In this document: positions 36,499-45,360 of the stretch, piece by piece | How the letters are laid out: the number at the start of each line of letters is the position of its first letter | Position numbering within the stretch: position 1 is the stretch's first letter | Origin: Parasphingorhabdus marina DSM 22363 | Lineage (GTDB): Bacteria; Pseudomonadota; Alphaproteobacteria; Sphingomonadales; Sphingomonadaceae | DNA length: 64,000 nt | Reading direction: 5' to 3' | NCBI RefSeq assembly: GCF_900128895.1 | Contig: NZ_FSQW01000001.1 | Coordinates: 1,426,001-1,490,000, forward strand | Program-made: the position numbers and the translations under genes | The notes under the pieces: generated by a model | Databases searched by the model: none | What the model saw: the letters and a program-made list of their open reading frames with translations, nothing else | Told to the model about the DNA's origin: nothing

Positions 36499-37944
36499 TC
36501 AGTTGGAGCCCGGATAAGGGCGGATCAATATCGGTCCAGCTGGCAAAGTGATGAGCGTCGCAATGTTGTTCCAACTTGGATCAGCGTCATTCAGGTCCAG
36601 ATATTTCAAACTCTTGAATGTTATGGGTTTTGGTCTTTTTGCAGCGACGCTTGTGGGGTTGGTGCCGCCGCTTTCGAGGTGAATGTGCAAATGAGGATTT
36701 GAACTGGTGCCGGAATTGCCAGCGCGTCCCAGATAGTCCCCGGTGCGCACCCGTTGTCTTTGTGCGTTTGGAACCCTGATATAGGGCCAGCTGGTTTCGA
36801 CGCGCGGCCCGACGGCCTCGGGCAACAGGGCATCATTGTGCGGACAGAGGCTGCTCGGAACCGTTCCCGGTATCATGTGGGCATATTCAGCTCTGGAACC
36901 GTCATCATGCCTGATCCAGAATCCGTTGCCGCCACCATATATCCGGTTTTGCGTCACGTTTTGATGAAGACTGCCTACCGGGTTCTCGGGAGCGTTTCTC
37001 CAGCACGCGATAACTTCGCCATCGGCCATCGCGTAAATTTTCTGGCCGTAAATCATCCAGTCGCGGTTTTCCCGACCGCCATCGATCGCTTCACCGGGTC
37101 GCAGGAAAGTCCGTCCGTTGAAGATTTCGGCAACCCGATATTCCGACTGGAAACGGTTGGTGCCGAAATCAAACCCGTATTGTTGCACCCCGCCACCATG
37201 GCTGGCCCGTCCCCACAAAATTGCGAGAGTGCCGAGTCTGTCTTCCCATCTGTACTTCCTGTAGAACACATATCTCGACAGGTCGCCGGTTGTTCCGGAA
37301 CTTACAGTTCCATCGTCATACCAGTAGTAGACATGATCATTGCCCGCGATGCCCACACCCAGCAATGTCCGTGCCCGAATACCCGTCGCAGGTGACAAAT
37401 AGCCGTTGCTGTGCCTCAGTGGATCCGTGGTCGATCCCACGCTCCTCGTTCCGTCCGTGTACCAGTAATAGGTTTTGTCATCGGACTTTGCGATGGCTAC
37501 CCCGGCCAGCTTTTTGGAAGAGGGCAAGCTATAGGGCTGGTAGCCGCCATATCTTGTCGGATTGGTGGATGTACCCTGGCTGACAGTGCCGTCTTCATAC
37601 CAGTAATAGACATGGTCGTTGCTTCCTGCGATCGCCGCAGCGGCAAGAAACTTGCCTTTGGGTTGTCCTGACGGTCTGGAGGATTCATATGCTGCGGGGT
37701 TTGTGCTCGTGCCGATACTCAGCGTACCGTCATGATACCAGTAGTAGACCCGGTCACTGGATCCGGCGATTGCTATTGATACCCGAACCTTGAGTTCGGG
37801 GAATTTGAATGGGAAATCATATCGCTGCTGCGCACCAGCCGAACCGGCAAACGATATACCAGCCAGCAGGATCAGCAATTTTGAAGCTGTGCGAGCGACC
37901 GCATTCCCGACTGAATATCGTCTCATCTGTCTGTTCAAGGCCAT
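36499..37944 (-). CDS. Exported M23-like peptidase with four propeller-type repeats
   Basis: 481 residues. Signal peptide (LLILLAGISFAGSAGAQQ). Residues about 50-240 hold four repeats of about 45 residues, each with YYWYxDGTxSxGT, resembling lectin-like or propeller blades. The C-terminal part looks like an M23/LytM domain: KIYAMADGEVI, RVRTGDYLGRAGNSGTSSNPH and HLHIH (418-422). The usual first zinc motif (HxxxD) appears as NRDWM, so its His is missing; the domain may be inactive or use another ligand. It may bind cell-wall or surface glycans. Start at 37944 supported by GAGGGAAACATC. First gene of the minus-strand operon, divergent from the LuxR-type regulator. Confidence 0.82.
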   Translation of the reverse strand: MALNRQMRRYSVGNAVARTASKLLILLAGISFAGSAGAQQRYDFPFKFPELKVRVSIAIAGSSDRVYYWYHDGTLSIGTSTNPAAYESSRPSGQPKGKFLAAAAIAGSNDHVYYWYEDGTVSQGTSTNPTRYGGYQPYSLPSSKKLAGVAIAKSDDKTYYWYTDGTRSVGSTTDPLRHSNGYLSPATGIRARTLLGVGIAGNDHVYYWYDDGTVSSGTTGDLSRYVFYRKYRWEDRLGTLAILWGRASHGGGVQQYGFDFGTNRFQSEYRVAEIFNGRTFLRPGEAIDGGRENRDWMIYGQKIYAMADGEVIACWRNAPENPVGSLHQNVTQNRIYGGGNGFWIRHDDGSRAEYAHMIPGTVPSSLCPHNDALLPEAVGPRVETSWPYIRVPNAQRQRVRTGDYLGRAGNSGTSSNPHLHIHLESGGTNPTSVAAKRPKPITFKSLKYLDLNDADPSWNNIATLITLPAGPILIRPYPGSN

Positions 37945-38070
37945 GATGTTTCCCTCGGAATTTTCGACTCGAGAATATCACTGCACGACCAGGCAATCGT
38001 CCGTGCACACACCCAATTTTTGGATCACGTCCCCCAGTTTTCGTTTGCAGACCGCAGCCAAAATGTGAGA

Positions 38071-40833
38071 ATGACGACAAGGGGGCTGCCAGATAATCCG
38101 GGTGATTATGACAGTGTCCAAGATCGTACATGGCAATTTCGCGGCCGGATCAGCGTAGTGCTGGTCGAGCGGGATATTGTACTTGGCAACCTTGTTGCGG
38201 CTATTGACGCAGCGGAAAACGGGCAAGGCGGGATCGTCATTATTTCCGGCAGCGCCGGTTTGGGAAAGACATCCGTACTGGAAGCCTTGCGTGACCTGGC
38301 AAGCGAAAGATGTGACATATTCTGGGGTGGCTGTGATGCACTGTTCACGCCCAGACCGCTTGGCCCTCTCCATGACATGCGTCCTGCTTTTGAATCGGGA
38401 CTTTCGGCCCTGCTGGACAGCAGCGCGGCACCGCACAAAATATTCGAGTCGATAATTGACGAAATAGCGCACCGAAAGAAAGCTGTTCTGGTCGTCGTTG
38501 AAGATGTTCACTGGGCTGATCATGCCACGCTTGATTTCCTCAAATTTCTGGGGCGCCGCATCGCCCAGTTGCGAGCGGTCCTGCTGATTTCCTACCGGGA
38601 CGACGAAGTGGATGCCGAACATCCCCTGAATCAGGTTCTGGGGGAACTGCCGCAAAGCCGGGTCAATCGCATCATGCTGTCTCCTTTGTCGCAAAAAGGC
38701 GTGGAGGCACTTGGCGAAGGCCACGGTGCAGATCTGAGTCACATTTTCGAAGTCACGGGCGGCAACCCTTTTTTTGTTACCGAACTTCTCGCGAATGAAG
38801 GCAATACAAGGCAGGATATACCGGCATCCGTGAGAGAAGCCGTAAACGCACGCCTCAATCGGTTACCTTCGTCCGAACGAGTTTTTCTGGAAACACTCAG
38901 TATTGTTCCGGGTGCAGTCGGCACAAGATTTCTGCACAAGATGTTTGATGATGCTTCCGGGGACATTGTGGCTGCGTGCGTCAGGAAAAAGCTACTGTCG
39001 CAGGACAAGGAGCAAAAAATCCGGTTTCGTCATGAACTGGCACGGCTTGCAACACTGTCGAGATTGTCTGCCAGTCAACAGAAGCTCATTCACGCCAAAA
39101 CGCTTGAAACGCTGCTGCAACTGACGCCGGAACCTGCACTCGACTGGATTGTCCATCATGCTGCCGGAGCACTGGCAGGATCGGTTGTTCTTGAATATGC
39201 GCCGAAAGCGGCAAGACAGGCAGCCTCGGTGGGATCCCATCGGGAAGCCGCAGCACATTATGCAACAGCCCTGAAATTTGTCGATGAGGCTGACCCCCCG
39301 CTGGCAGCCCAGCTATATCAGAACTGGGCTTATGAAGCAGGGTTGGCACTCAGAATCGATAACGAGGTGCTCGAAGCGCGGCGACATGCAATATCCCTGT
39401 GGCGCGCTCTGGATCGACCTGAAAAGGTTGGCGAAAATTTGCGCTGGTTATCACGCCTGCACTGGTATCGGGGCGAATCTGCCCGGGCCAGTCATTTTGC
39501 GGATGAAGCCGTACGGGTTCTGGAAACCGCAGCTCCTTCTGCCGAACGGGCTATGGCCTACAGCCTCAGATCGCAGCTCCACATGCTGAACAGCCGGATG
39601 GAACAAGCCATCAGCTGGGGCCGCCGTGCTCTGACGCTGGCAGAGGAATTCGACAATATCGAAGCTCGAATACACGCTCTCAACAATGTGGGTTTTGCCA
39701 TGGTGTTTCAGGATCAGCCAGATGGTGTTGATGCCCTGCTGGAAAGTCTGTCACTGGCGCATGACCATCAGTTTCACGAACATGCTGCCCGCGTTTACAC
39801 CAATCTGTCCGAACATGCAGTGGATTTTCGAAAATTCACGCTCGCGGAGGAATATATCTCCAGGGGCATCGCCTTTGACTCCGAGCATGATCTGGATGCG
39901 TGGATACATTATCTTGTTGGCATTCTCGCCCGGCTCAGACTTGAGCAGGGACGTCTGCACAATGCCGAAGCCGTGGCCAAGGGCGTCCTTGGTCTGAAGC
40001 GCCTGACGCTGCTGATGCGCCTCCCTGCTCTCACGGTTCTTGCCAGGGTCCGGATGCGGTTCGGATGTCAGTCCGCCGATGCCCTGCTTTCAGAAGTGCT
40101 GGAAAATGCGATCAGTACTGATGAAGTTCAATACGTCATTCCGGCGCGACTGGCGCTTGTCGAAAACGCCTGGCTGACTGAACGCAAGGATGAAGCGATC
40201 ATCCAGCTGGACGCCCTGGGAAAGATTGCCCCGCAAAGTTTTCACAAGTGGAACAGGGGAGAGTTTGCGGTCTGGGCGCTTCGTTTTGGACATGATGTTC
40301 CGCGGGAGTTTTTCCTGAACCTGCCAGACCCTTTTGCTCTTGAGCTCGCAGATGACATATCCGGCGCCGCTGATGCATGGGCAGCACTAAATGCGCCTTA
40401 CTCGGCCGCGCTGACGCTGATGCAGGTAAACGGCGGAGACGGCGAAAAGAGCCTGGCGGCCGCATTGAAAATTTTGCTCCCGATGGAAGCAGGGCGAACC
40501 ATAGAAAAGGCGAGAGCACTGGCACGCAAGTTCAATGTTGCAGGAAAAATGCCCAGAGGACAACGAGGGCCCTATGGTTCCGCGCGAGAACATGTCCTTG
40601 GATTCACGAAGAAAGAGCAGGAAGTATTTGCTCTGATTGCCGCTGGAGCCACCAACATTGAAATTGCCGAGAAACTGTCTCGTTCCAAGAGAACAATTGA
40701 ACACCATGTTTCAGCCGTTTTGGCGAAAATGAACGTTGGCAACAGAATGGAAGCCATCGTGCGGTCACAGAATGAACCCTGGCTTCTTGGCAGGGAGCAG
40801 GGGCAGACCAATCGTTTGGACCGCAATGCCTGA
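38071..40833 (+). CDS. Large ATP-binding LuxR-family regulator (LAL/MalT-like)
   Basis: About 920 residues. An N-terminal AAA/STAND ATPase has Walker A SGSAGLGKT (near residue 60) and a Walker B VLVVVEDVHWADH; a long helical, TPR-like middle follows. A LuxR HTH closes the protein (about 848-905): GFTKKEQEVFALIAAGATN then EIAEKLSRSKRTIEHHVSAVL. Such proteins are signal-integrating activators. The start is uncertain: ATG 38071, TTG 38020 or GTG 38158, which would begin at the usual VLVERD. It diverges from the M23/968-residue/PLD operon with about 130 bp between them, so it is the obvious candidate regulator of that operon. Confidence 0.88.
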   Translation: MTTRGLPDNPGDYDSVQDRTWQFRGRISVVLVERDIVLGNLVAAIDAAENGQGGIVIISGSAGLGKTSVLEALRDLASERCDIFWGGCDALFTPRPLGPLHDMRPAFESGLSALLDSSAAPHKIFESIIDEIAHRKKAVLVVVEDVHWADHATLDFLKFLGRRIAQLRAVLLISYRDDEVDAEHPLNQVLGELPQSRVNRIMLSPLSQKGVEALGEGHGADLSHIFEVTGGNPFFVTELLANEGNTRQDIPASVREAVNARLNRLPSSERVFLETLSIVPGAVGTRFLHKMFDDASGDIVAACVRKKLLSQDKEQKIRFRHELARLATLSRLSASQQKLIHAKTLETLLQLTPEPALDWIVHHAAGALAGSVVLEYAPKAARQAASVGSHREAAAHYATALKFVDEADPPLAAQLYQNWAYEAGLALRIDNEVLEARRHAISLWRALDRPEKVGENLRWLSRLHWYRGESARASHFADEAVRVLETAAPSAERAMAYSLRSQLHMLNSRMEQAISWGRRALTLAEEFDNIEARIHALNNVGFAMVFQDQPDGVDALLESLSLAHDHQFHEHAARVYTNLSEHAVDFRKFTLAEEYISRGIAFDSEHDLDAWIHYLVGILARLRLEQGRLHNAEAVAKGVLGLKRLTLLMRLPALTVLARVRMRFGCQSADALLSEVLENAISTDEVQYVIPARLALVENAWLTERKDEAIIQLDALGKIAPQSFHKWNRGEFAVWALRFGHDVPREFFLNLPDPFALELADDISGAADAWAALNAPYSAALTLMQVNGGDGEKSLAAALKILLPMEAGRTIEKARALARKFNVAGKMPRGQRGPYGSAREHVLGFTKKEQEVFALIAAGATNIEIAEKLSRSKRTIEHHVSAVLAKMNVGNRMEAIVRSQNEPWLLGREQGQTNRLDRNA

Positions 40834-40856
40834 ACACAAGAACCTGCAGTCCCAAT

Positions 40857-40881
40857 GTCCGCTTTGGGCGCAAAAGCGGAC
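40857..40881. repeat. Dispersed hairpin family, near-perfect copy
   Basis: GTCCGCTTT (40857-40865), loop GGGCGCA, AAAGCGGAC (40873-40881): a 9-bp perfect stem. It lies between the converging ends of the LuxR-type regulator and the adhesin gene and may end transcription from both sides. The rest of 40834-41164 shows no gene. Confidence 0.75.
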
Positions 40882-41164
40882 GCCGGGTTTGCTATATCTC
40901 AAAGATCATTACCCCCTTCATACAATCGCGCACTCAGCTGTTCCGACTGCAGAAGAACATGATAGCCGACAAGGCCAAATATAACGCAGCGATAATGGCT
41001 GGCAATATTGTGGTTTGGTTCCTGTCACCATTTTTTCCCGAAGAGTGCATCGCATTCGTCGACAGGCGCTCTGCAGTTTCGGATTGATCTACTACGGTCG
41101 AACGTGCCGTACATGCGCTTTTTCGTGTCATGATCGATCCCGTCAAGTTGCGTTCAATCGAAGC

Positions 41165-44100
41165 TTAAAATCCGAATGCCACCCCGACGCGACCACCGGT
41201 TGTGCCGCGTGCAGTGGAACCTGCTATGCTGGTGCTGATATAGACCCGCTCGCTCAGGCGACCCACAAGGGCGCTGGAGAAGCCCTGTTCGCCATTGTAG
41301 GTGGCGAGGTTGAACGACATGGACCAAGTGGTGTCCGGCACAATGATGCTGCCCGACATGGCCATGGCAGCGGCGATGCCGCCATTCGTCTGTTTGCTCA
41401 TGCGGGTCACGCTGTTTTCCAGCAGCGTAGTGCGGTTTTCCAGAATACCGGTGCGCTCGCCGAGAGTGGTCAGTCCGGTAACATCAATTTCCATCGCAGC
41501 CAGATTGCCCATCGCATCGGTGGTCACGATGTTGAGCGCACCGTCCTGTGCGGCGCGACTGGCCGAAGAGGTGATGCCGGAAATGCGTACCGTTGCATTG
41601 CCTCCGCCCAGCGCGATCAGGTTGTTGCGGTCGGCAACAGCGCCGGGACCGATGGCAACAGCGCCATTGCCGACCGCCGAAGCGTCGTTACCGAGGGCGA
41701 TGGCTCCATTACCGTTGGCCACATTGAGATTGCCAATGGCCACCGCGCCGGTTCCTGTGGCGCTGTTGTCTGCCCCCAGCGCTACTGCACCCGTACCAGT
41801 TGCAAAATTCGGATCACCGATGGCCACAGCGCCATTGCCCGACGCGACATTGCCCGCACCGATGGAAACGGCCTTGCCATTTATCGCCCGTGCGCCAGAA
41901 CCGACTGCGACGGATTCGTCTCCCATCGCCTCGCTGCCCGTGCCGATCGCAAGCGCGTCCGTGCCAGTGGCGCTGGCGCCGGGGCCGCTGCTGTTGGTGT
42001 CAAAATAGGCCAGTTCTTGGCTGTTGGCTTCGGCCTGCGCCAGCGCGCGATTGGCATCGGTCTGCGCCTGCATCGCTTCGTTCCGCGCGGTGTTCGCGTC
42101 TGCCTGTGCTTCGACGGCCGTTTCAAAAGCCTCGTCCGCCTTGGCCTGCGCCTCGACCACACCTGCACCGGCCTGATCTGCCGCTAGCTGTGCAGCCCTG
42201 GCTTCTGAACGAGCGGTGTCGGCAGTCGTCTGGGCGGTGGCCGCACTGGCAAACGCTTCATCCGCACGGGTCTGCGCTGCCGCGGCTTCGGTGCGCGCCT
42301 GATCGGCCGTGGCCTGCGCATTGGTCGCCGCATTCGCCACAGCATTAACCTGTCCGACATTGGCGGCATCGGTATTTTCGGTTCCCGCCGCAACGTTAGT
42401 GATTTGCCGTTCAGCGCCGGTACTCCCAACCGAAACCGTGTTGTCACGGTCGGCCACAGAAGCTGCGCCAAGCGCTACCGAATTTGTTGCTGTTGCCTGT
42501 GCATCACTGCCTAACGCAATGGCGTTTTCACCTGACGCCAGAGCGCCATCAGAATCCGGGTCGCCCCCGTCGCCGCCAATCGCAATCGCTCCATTGGCTT
42601 CAGCGTTACTGGAGGTACCGACAGCAATAGTCTGTCTGCCCGACGCTGTGCTTTGAGAACCCATTGCTGTGCTAAAAAGTCCACTGGCTTCACTGTCAAA
42701 ACCGGTCGCGGTACTGCCGTCTCCGCTGGCCTCACTATCGCTTCCTGTAGTCGTGCTGAAGTCGCCCGATGCCTGGCTACGGGCACCGATAGCTGTACTC
42801 CGCTCACCAGTGGCAGTGCTGCGAAAGCCATTGGCTGTCGCCCGGAAACCACTGGCCGTACTTTGGACACCCATAGCGTTACTGTCGTCCCCGATGGCCA
42901 CTGCGCCCGAGCCAAAGGCGCTGGCGCTTTCACCCGAAGCCAGTGCACTTTTGCCGACCGCAGTCGCCTCTGCACCGCTTGCTTGGCTATCGTCACCAAT
43001 GGCTGTGCTGCCGACCGCCGAGGCCAAAGCCCCGTCACCGCATTCGAGTGTGTCGGCAGGATCGTCGGCATTGCCCGGGATGCCGTCAAGTCCGGGATTG
43101 TTGCGACAACCGCTGGCGCCTGCCGTCGCTATGGACGCGTTGAGTTGCGCCAGGTTCACAGCATCGGTATTCTCGGTGCCTGCCGCAACGTTGGTTATCT
43201 GCCGCTCACCGCCGACAAAGCCGACCGATAAACTGTTGGCGCGATTGGCAATGGATCCAGCGCCCAGCGCCACCGAATTAATCGCCGTTGCCTGTGTTTC
43301 ATTACCGATTGCAATCGCGCCCCTGGCGGAGGCGGTAGCGGCAAGAGCGCCAATATTGTTGGGATCGTCGCCATCTGCACCAATAGCGATAGACTGGTCA
43401 CCGCTGGCCACACTTCTTGAACCGATGGCGGTGCTGCGGTCACCAATGGCTTCACTGAAAGAACCGAGTGCGGTGCTATATGCACTGGTTGCGTCGCTGG
43501 AAGTTCCGATGGCCGTGCTGCGTTCACCGCTGGCCACACTAGCCTGGCCGGTAGCAGTGCTGCTGATACCGCTAGATTCACTGAAACTTCCGGTAGCGGT
43601 GCCACCGACCCCGCTGGCCCGACTGTCGCGTCCGATAGCGGTGCTGTTGATACCACTAGCCTCGCTGGAAGCCCCGATGGCGGCGCTGCCCAAACCGCTG
43701 GCCACGCTGTTAAATCCGGCGGCGGTACTGCGTGCAGCACTGGCCTGGCTGGAAGCTCCAATGGCGATGCTGCCGGTCCCGCTCGCCGCACTTCCGGATC
43801 CGAACGCGCTTGCTTGGGCATTGTTGGCCAATGCATTATTGCCGACTGCCGTGCTGTCTTCCCCAGAAGCAACCGCGCCCAGCGTATCGCCATCTCCGCC
43901 GTCTTCGCCAATCGCAATCGAACGATCCCCCGTCGCCTGTGCATCGATGCCGACAGCAACCGAACCAGCGCCAGTTGCCTGCGCCCCGCCGCCCAGCGCG
44001 GTCGAGCCCGAAGCCACTGCGCCCAGACCAAGTGCCACCGCCCGCTCGCTGGAAGCCAAGGCATCATTGCCGATGGCGATCGCACCATCGGCCGATGCCA

Positions 44101-44842
44101 CAGCACCAACGCCACCGGTATCTTCGCCATCCGAACCAATAGCAATGGACCGTTCGCCTGTGGCAAAAGTCTGGAAGCCAATCGCTGTGCTGGCAGTTCC
44201 AGTGGCATCGCTAAAAGCTCCAATAGCAGTGCTGGCGGTACCAGTTGCTTCACTGTCTCCGCCAATGGCGGTGCTAAAGCCTGCACTGGCTATACTCCCG
44301 CCACCAACAGCAGTGTCGCTAATACTGCTAGCTTGGCTGTCAAAGCCAATCGCTGTGCTGGTAGTACCGGTTGCTTCACTAACGCCACCAATTGCAGTAC
44401 TTGAAATACCAGACGCCGTCGCCTGCGCCCCAATCGCAACACCGCTATCACCGCTAGCTTCGCTGTCAAAGCCAATCGCTGTGCCAATCTCACCAGCGGT
44501 CGCCTGAGCACCTATGGTGGTGCTGGCGGTGCCGCTGGCCACGCTATCCCTACCAATTGCCACGCTACTTGCGCCTGTTGCTGTCGCGTCAGCTCCGATC
44601 GCCGTGCTTCCAGGGCCAGTTGCCGTCGCTCCAACACCGCAAGCCAGCTGTAAATCACTACCCGCTGTATCCGCGCTGCCATCATTATCGGTGCCCGGAT
44701 CGACTTCGCCGTTATTGTTGCGATCAAGCAAGCAGGTTTCAGCCCAAGCCGGGCTGGCGGCCGAAAGCGCGGCGATGCTGGTCGCGATTAACAGACCGCG
44801 CCGGATGGTTTGAGGGCGAATGGTTTCGGTCAAAAGGGTCAT
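41165..44842 (-). CDS. Trimeric autotransporter adhesin (YadA/Hia-like)
   Basis: 1225 residues. Signal peptide (GLLIATSIAALSAASPAWAE). Most of the chain is YadA-head repeats of about 14 residues (STAIGxxSxASG variants). Two neck-like segments (QITNVAAGTENTDAVNLAQL and a second AANVGQV) interrupt them. An Ala-rich coiled coil follows near 850-950 (ADQARTEAAAAQTRADEA), then more head repeats, and the YadA membrane anchor of about 70 residues ends GRVGVAFGF. It would trimerise in the outer membrane and display a lollipop-like adhesin. The ATG follows AAGGAATTTGCATT. The repeat array makes the opposite strand look open over long stretches. Confidence 0.95.
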   Translation of the reverse strand: MTLLTETIRPQTIRRGLLIATSIAALSAASPAWAETCLLDRNNNGEVDPGTDNDGSADTAGSDLQLACGVGATATGPGSTAIGADATATGASSVAIGRDSVASGTASTTIGAQATAGEIGTAIGFDSEASGDSGVAIGAQATASGISSTAIGGVSEATGTTSTAIGFDSQASSISDTAVGGGSIASAGFSTAIGGDSEATGTASTAIGAFSDATGTASTAIGFQTFATGERSIAIGSDGEDTGGVGAVASADGAIAIGNDALASSERAVALGLGAVASGSTALGGGAQATGAGSVAVGIDAQATGDRSIAIGEDGGDGDTLGAVASGEDSTAVGNNALANNAQASAFGSGSAASGTGSIAIGASSQASAARSTAAGFNSVASGLGSAAIGASSEASGINSTAIGRDSRASGVGGTATGSFSESSGISSTATGQASVASGERSTAIGTSSDATSAYSTALGSFSEAIGDRSTAIGSRSVASGDQSIAIGADGDDPNNIGALAATASARGAIAIGNETQATAINSVALGAGSIANRANSLSVGFVGGERQITNVAAGTENTDAVNLAQLNASIATAGASGCRNNPGLDGIPGNADDPADTLECGDGALASAVGSTAIGDDSQASGAEATAVGKSALASGESASAFGSGAVAIGDDSNAMGVQSTASGFRATANGFRSTATGERSTAIGARSQASGDFSTTTGSDSEASGDGSTATGFDSEASGLFSTAMGSQSTASGRQTIAVGTSSNAEANGAIAIGGDGGDPDSDGALASGENAIALGSDAQATATNSVALGAASVADRDNTVSVGSTGAERQITNVAAGTENTDAANVGQVNAVANAATNAQATADQARTEAAAAQTRADEAFASAATAQTTADTARSEARAAQLAADQAGAGVVEAQAKADEAFETAVEAQADANTARNEAMQAQTDANRALAQAEANSQELAYFDTNSSGPGASATGTDALAIGTGSEAMGDESVAVGSGARAINGKAVSIGAGNVASGNGAVAIGDPNFATGTGAVALGADNSATGTGAVAIGNLNVANGNGAIALGNDASAVGNGAVAIGPGAVADRNNLIALGGGNATVRISGITSSASRAAQDGALNIVTTDAMGNLAAMEIDVTGLTTLGERTGILENRTTLLENSVTRMSKQTNGGIAAAMAMSGSIIVPDTTWSMSFNLATYNGEQGFSSALVGRLSERVYISTSIAGSTARGTTGGRVGVAFGF
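41600..44650 (-). repeat. YadA-head repeat array inside the adhesin gene
   Basis: Degenerate repeats of about 42 bp, seen on the minus strand as units coding SxAIGxxSxASG, run across most of the gene with breaks at the necks and coiled coil. The units differ at third positions and are not identical, so the array is old or under protein-level selection rather than freshly amplified. Confidence 0.75.
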
Positions 44843-45360
44843 AATGCAAATTCCTTAAATGAGGTCAGCGCCATCGCGGTTTGGCGGGCGGCTTGGTGCA
44901 ATGAAGCTTTGTGGGATATCTGGAGTGCCTTGAGGGCACGCGCGAAACGGACGGGACACCGGGGAGCACCCCGCCCATTCCCGCGGGTGCCTACTCATGC
45001 TCCCTCGACATCGAGCCACGAAGGCTCGAATCTCGGTCGTGCGACAGCGCGTAAAATAGTGGCTCATATGGTCCTCCCCGGTGCTTTCAAACGTCCGGTC
45101 TCTGGTCGAAAACCGGCGTGGAAACGGAGGGCTGCGACGATGACTGGCGCTTGGGCCAAGTCCGTCCGTTGCAATATCCCGTTTCCGGACATTGCAGTTC
45201 CGATCCGTTTCTGAGATGATGTAAACAGCGGTAAAGGGAGGGAAAAAGGGGTCGTGGCCAGATTGTCCGAGATGCGTTCAATTTTGTCCGAAATATGGTG
45301 TTGCCGGCCCGCAGTCATTGGTGAACAGCGCGAAATCTGCAGGCTTTCAGGCGAATCGCG
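44843..45360. other. Divergent region between adhesin and sensor-regulator genes
   Basis: 518 bases with no convincing gene; the open frames here lack family resemblance. It should hold the adhesin promoter (leftward) and that of the membrane regulator (rightward). A 7-bp stem TCGAGCC-ACGAA-GGCTCGA sits at 45011-45029, within what would be the long adhesin leader, and GTGCC-TTGAG-GGCAC lies near 44926-44940. The dispersed hairpin copy is at 45164-45190. Confidence 0.5.
45164..45190. repeat. Dispersed hairpin family, variant copy
   Basis: GTCCG (45164-45168) and CGGAC (45186-45190). The loop TTGCAATATCCCG is the reverse complement of the CGGGATATTGCA tail beside the copy at 47183, tying the two together. 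Confidence 0.5.

Noticed and set aside
42669-44507. A 612-residue open frame on the plus strand, and other long frames, across the adhesin gene
   Set aside because: They are antisense to the YadA-like repeats. The repeated GC-rich codons keep stops out of other frames; the translations are low-complexity Pro/Ser/Ala runs with no domain.
45001-45040. tRNA or T-arm-like structure (GGCTCGAATC)
   Set aside because: Only one 7-bp stem forms; no acceptor, D or anticodon arms can be built around it.
44810-45214. 134-residue plus-strand frame in the adhesin leader
   Set aside because: It overlaps the adhesin start antisense, is basic low-complexity sequence and has no initiation signal.
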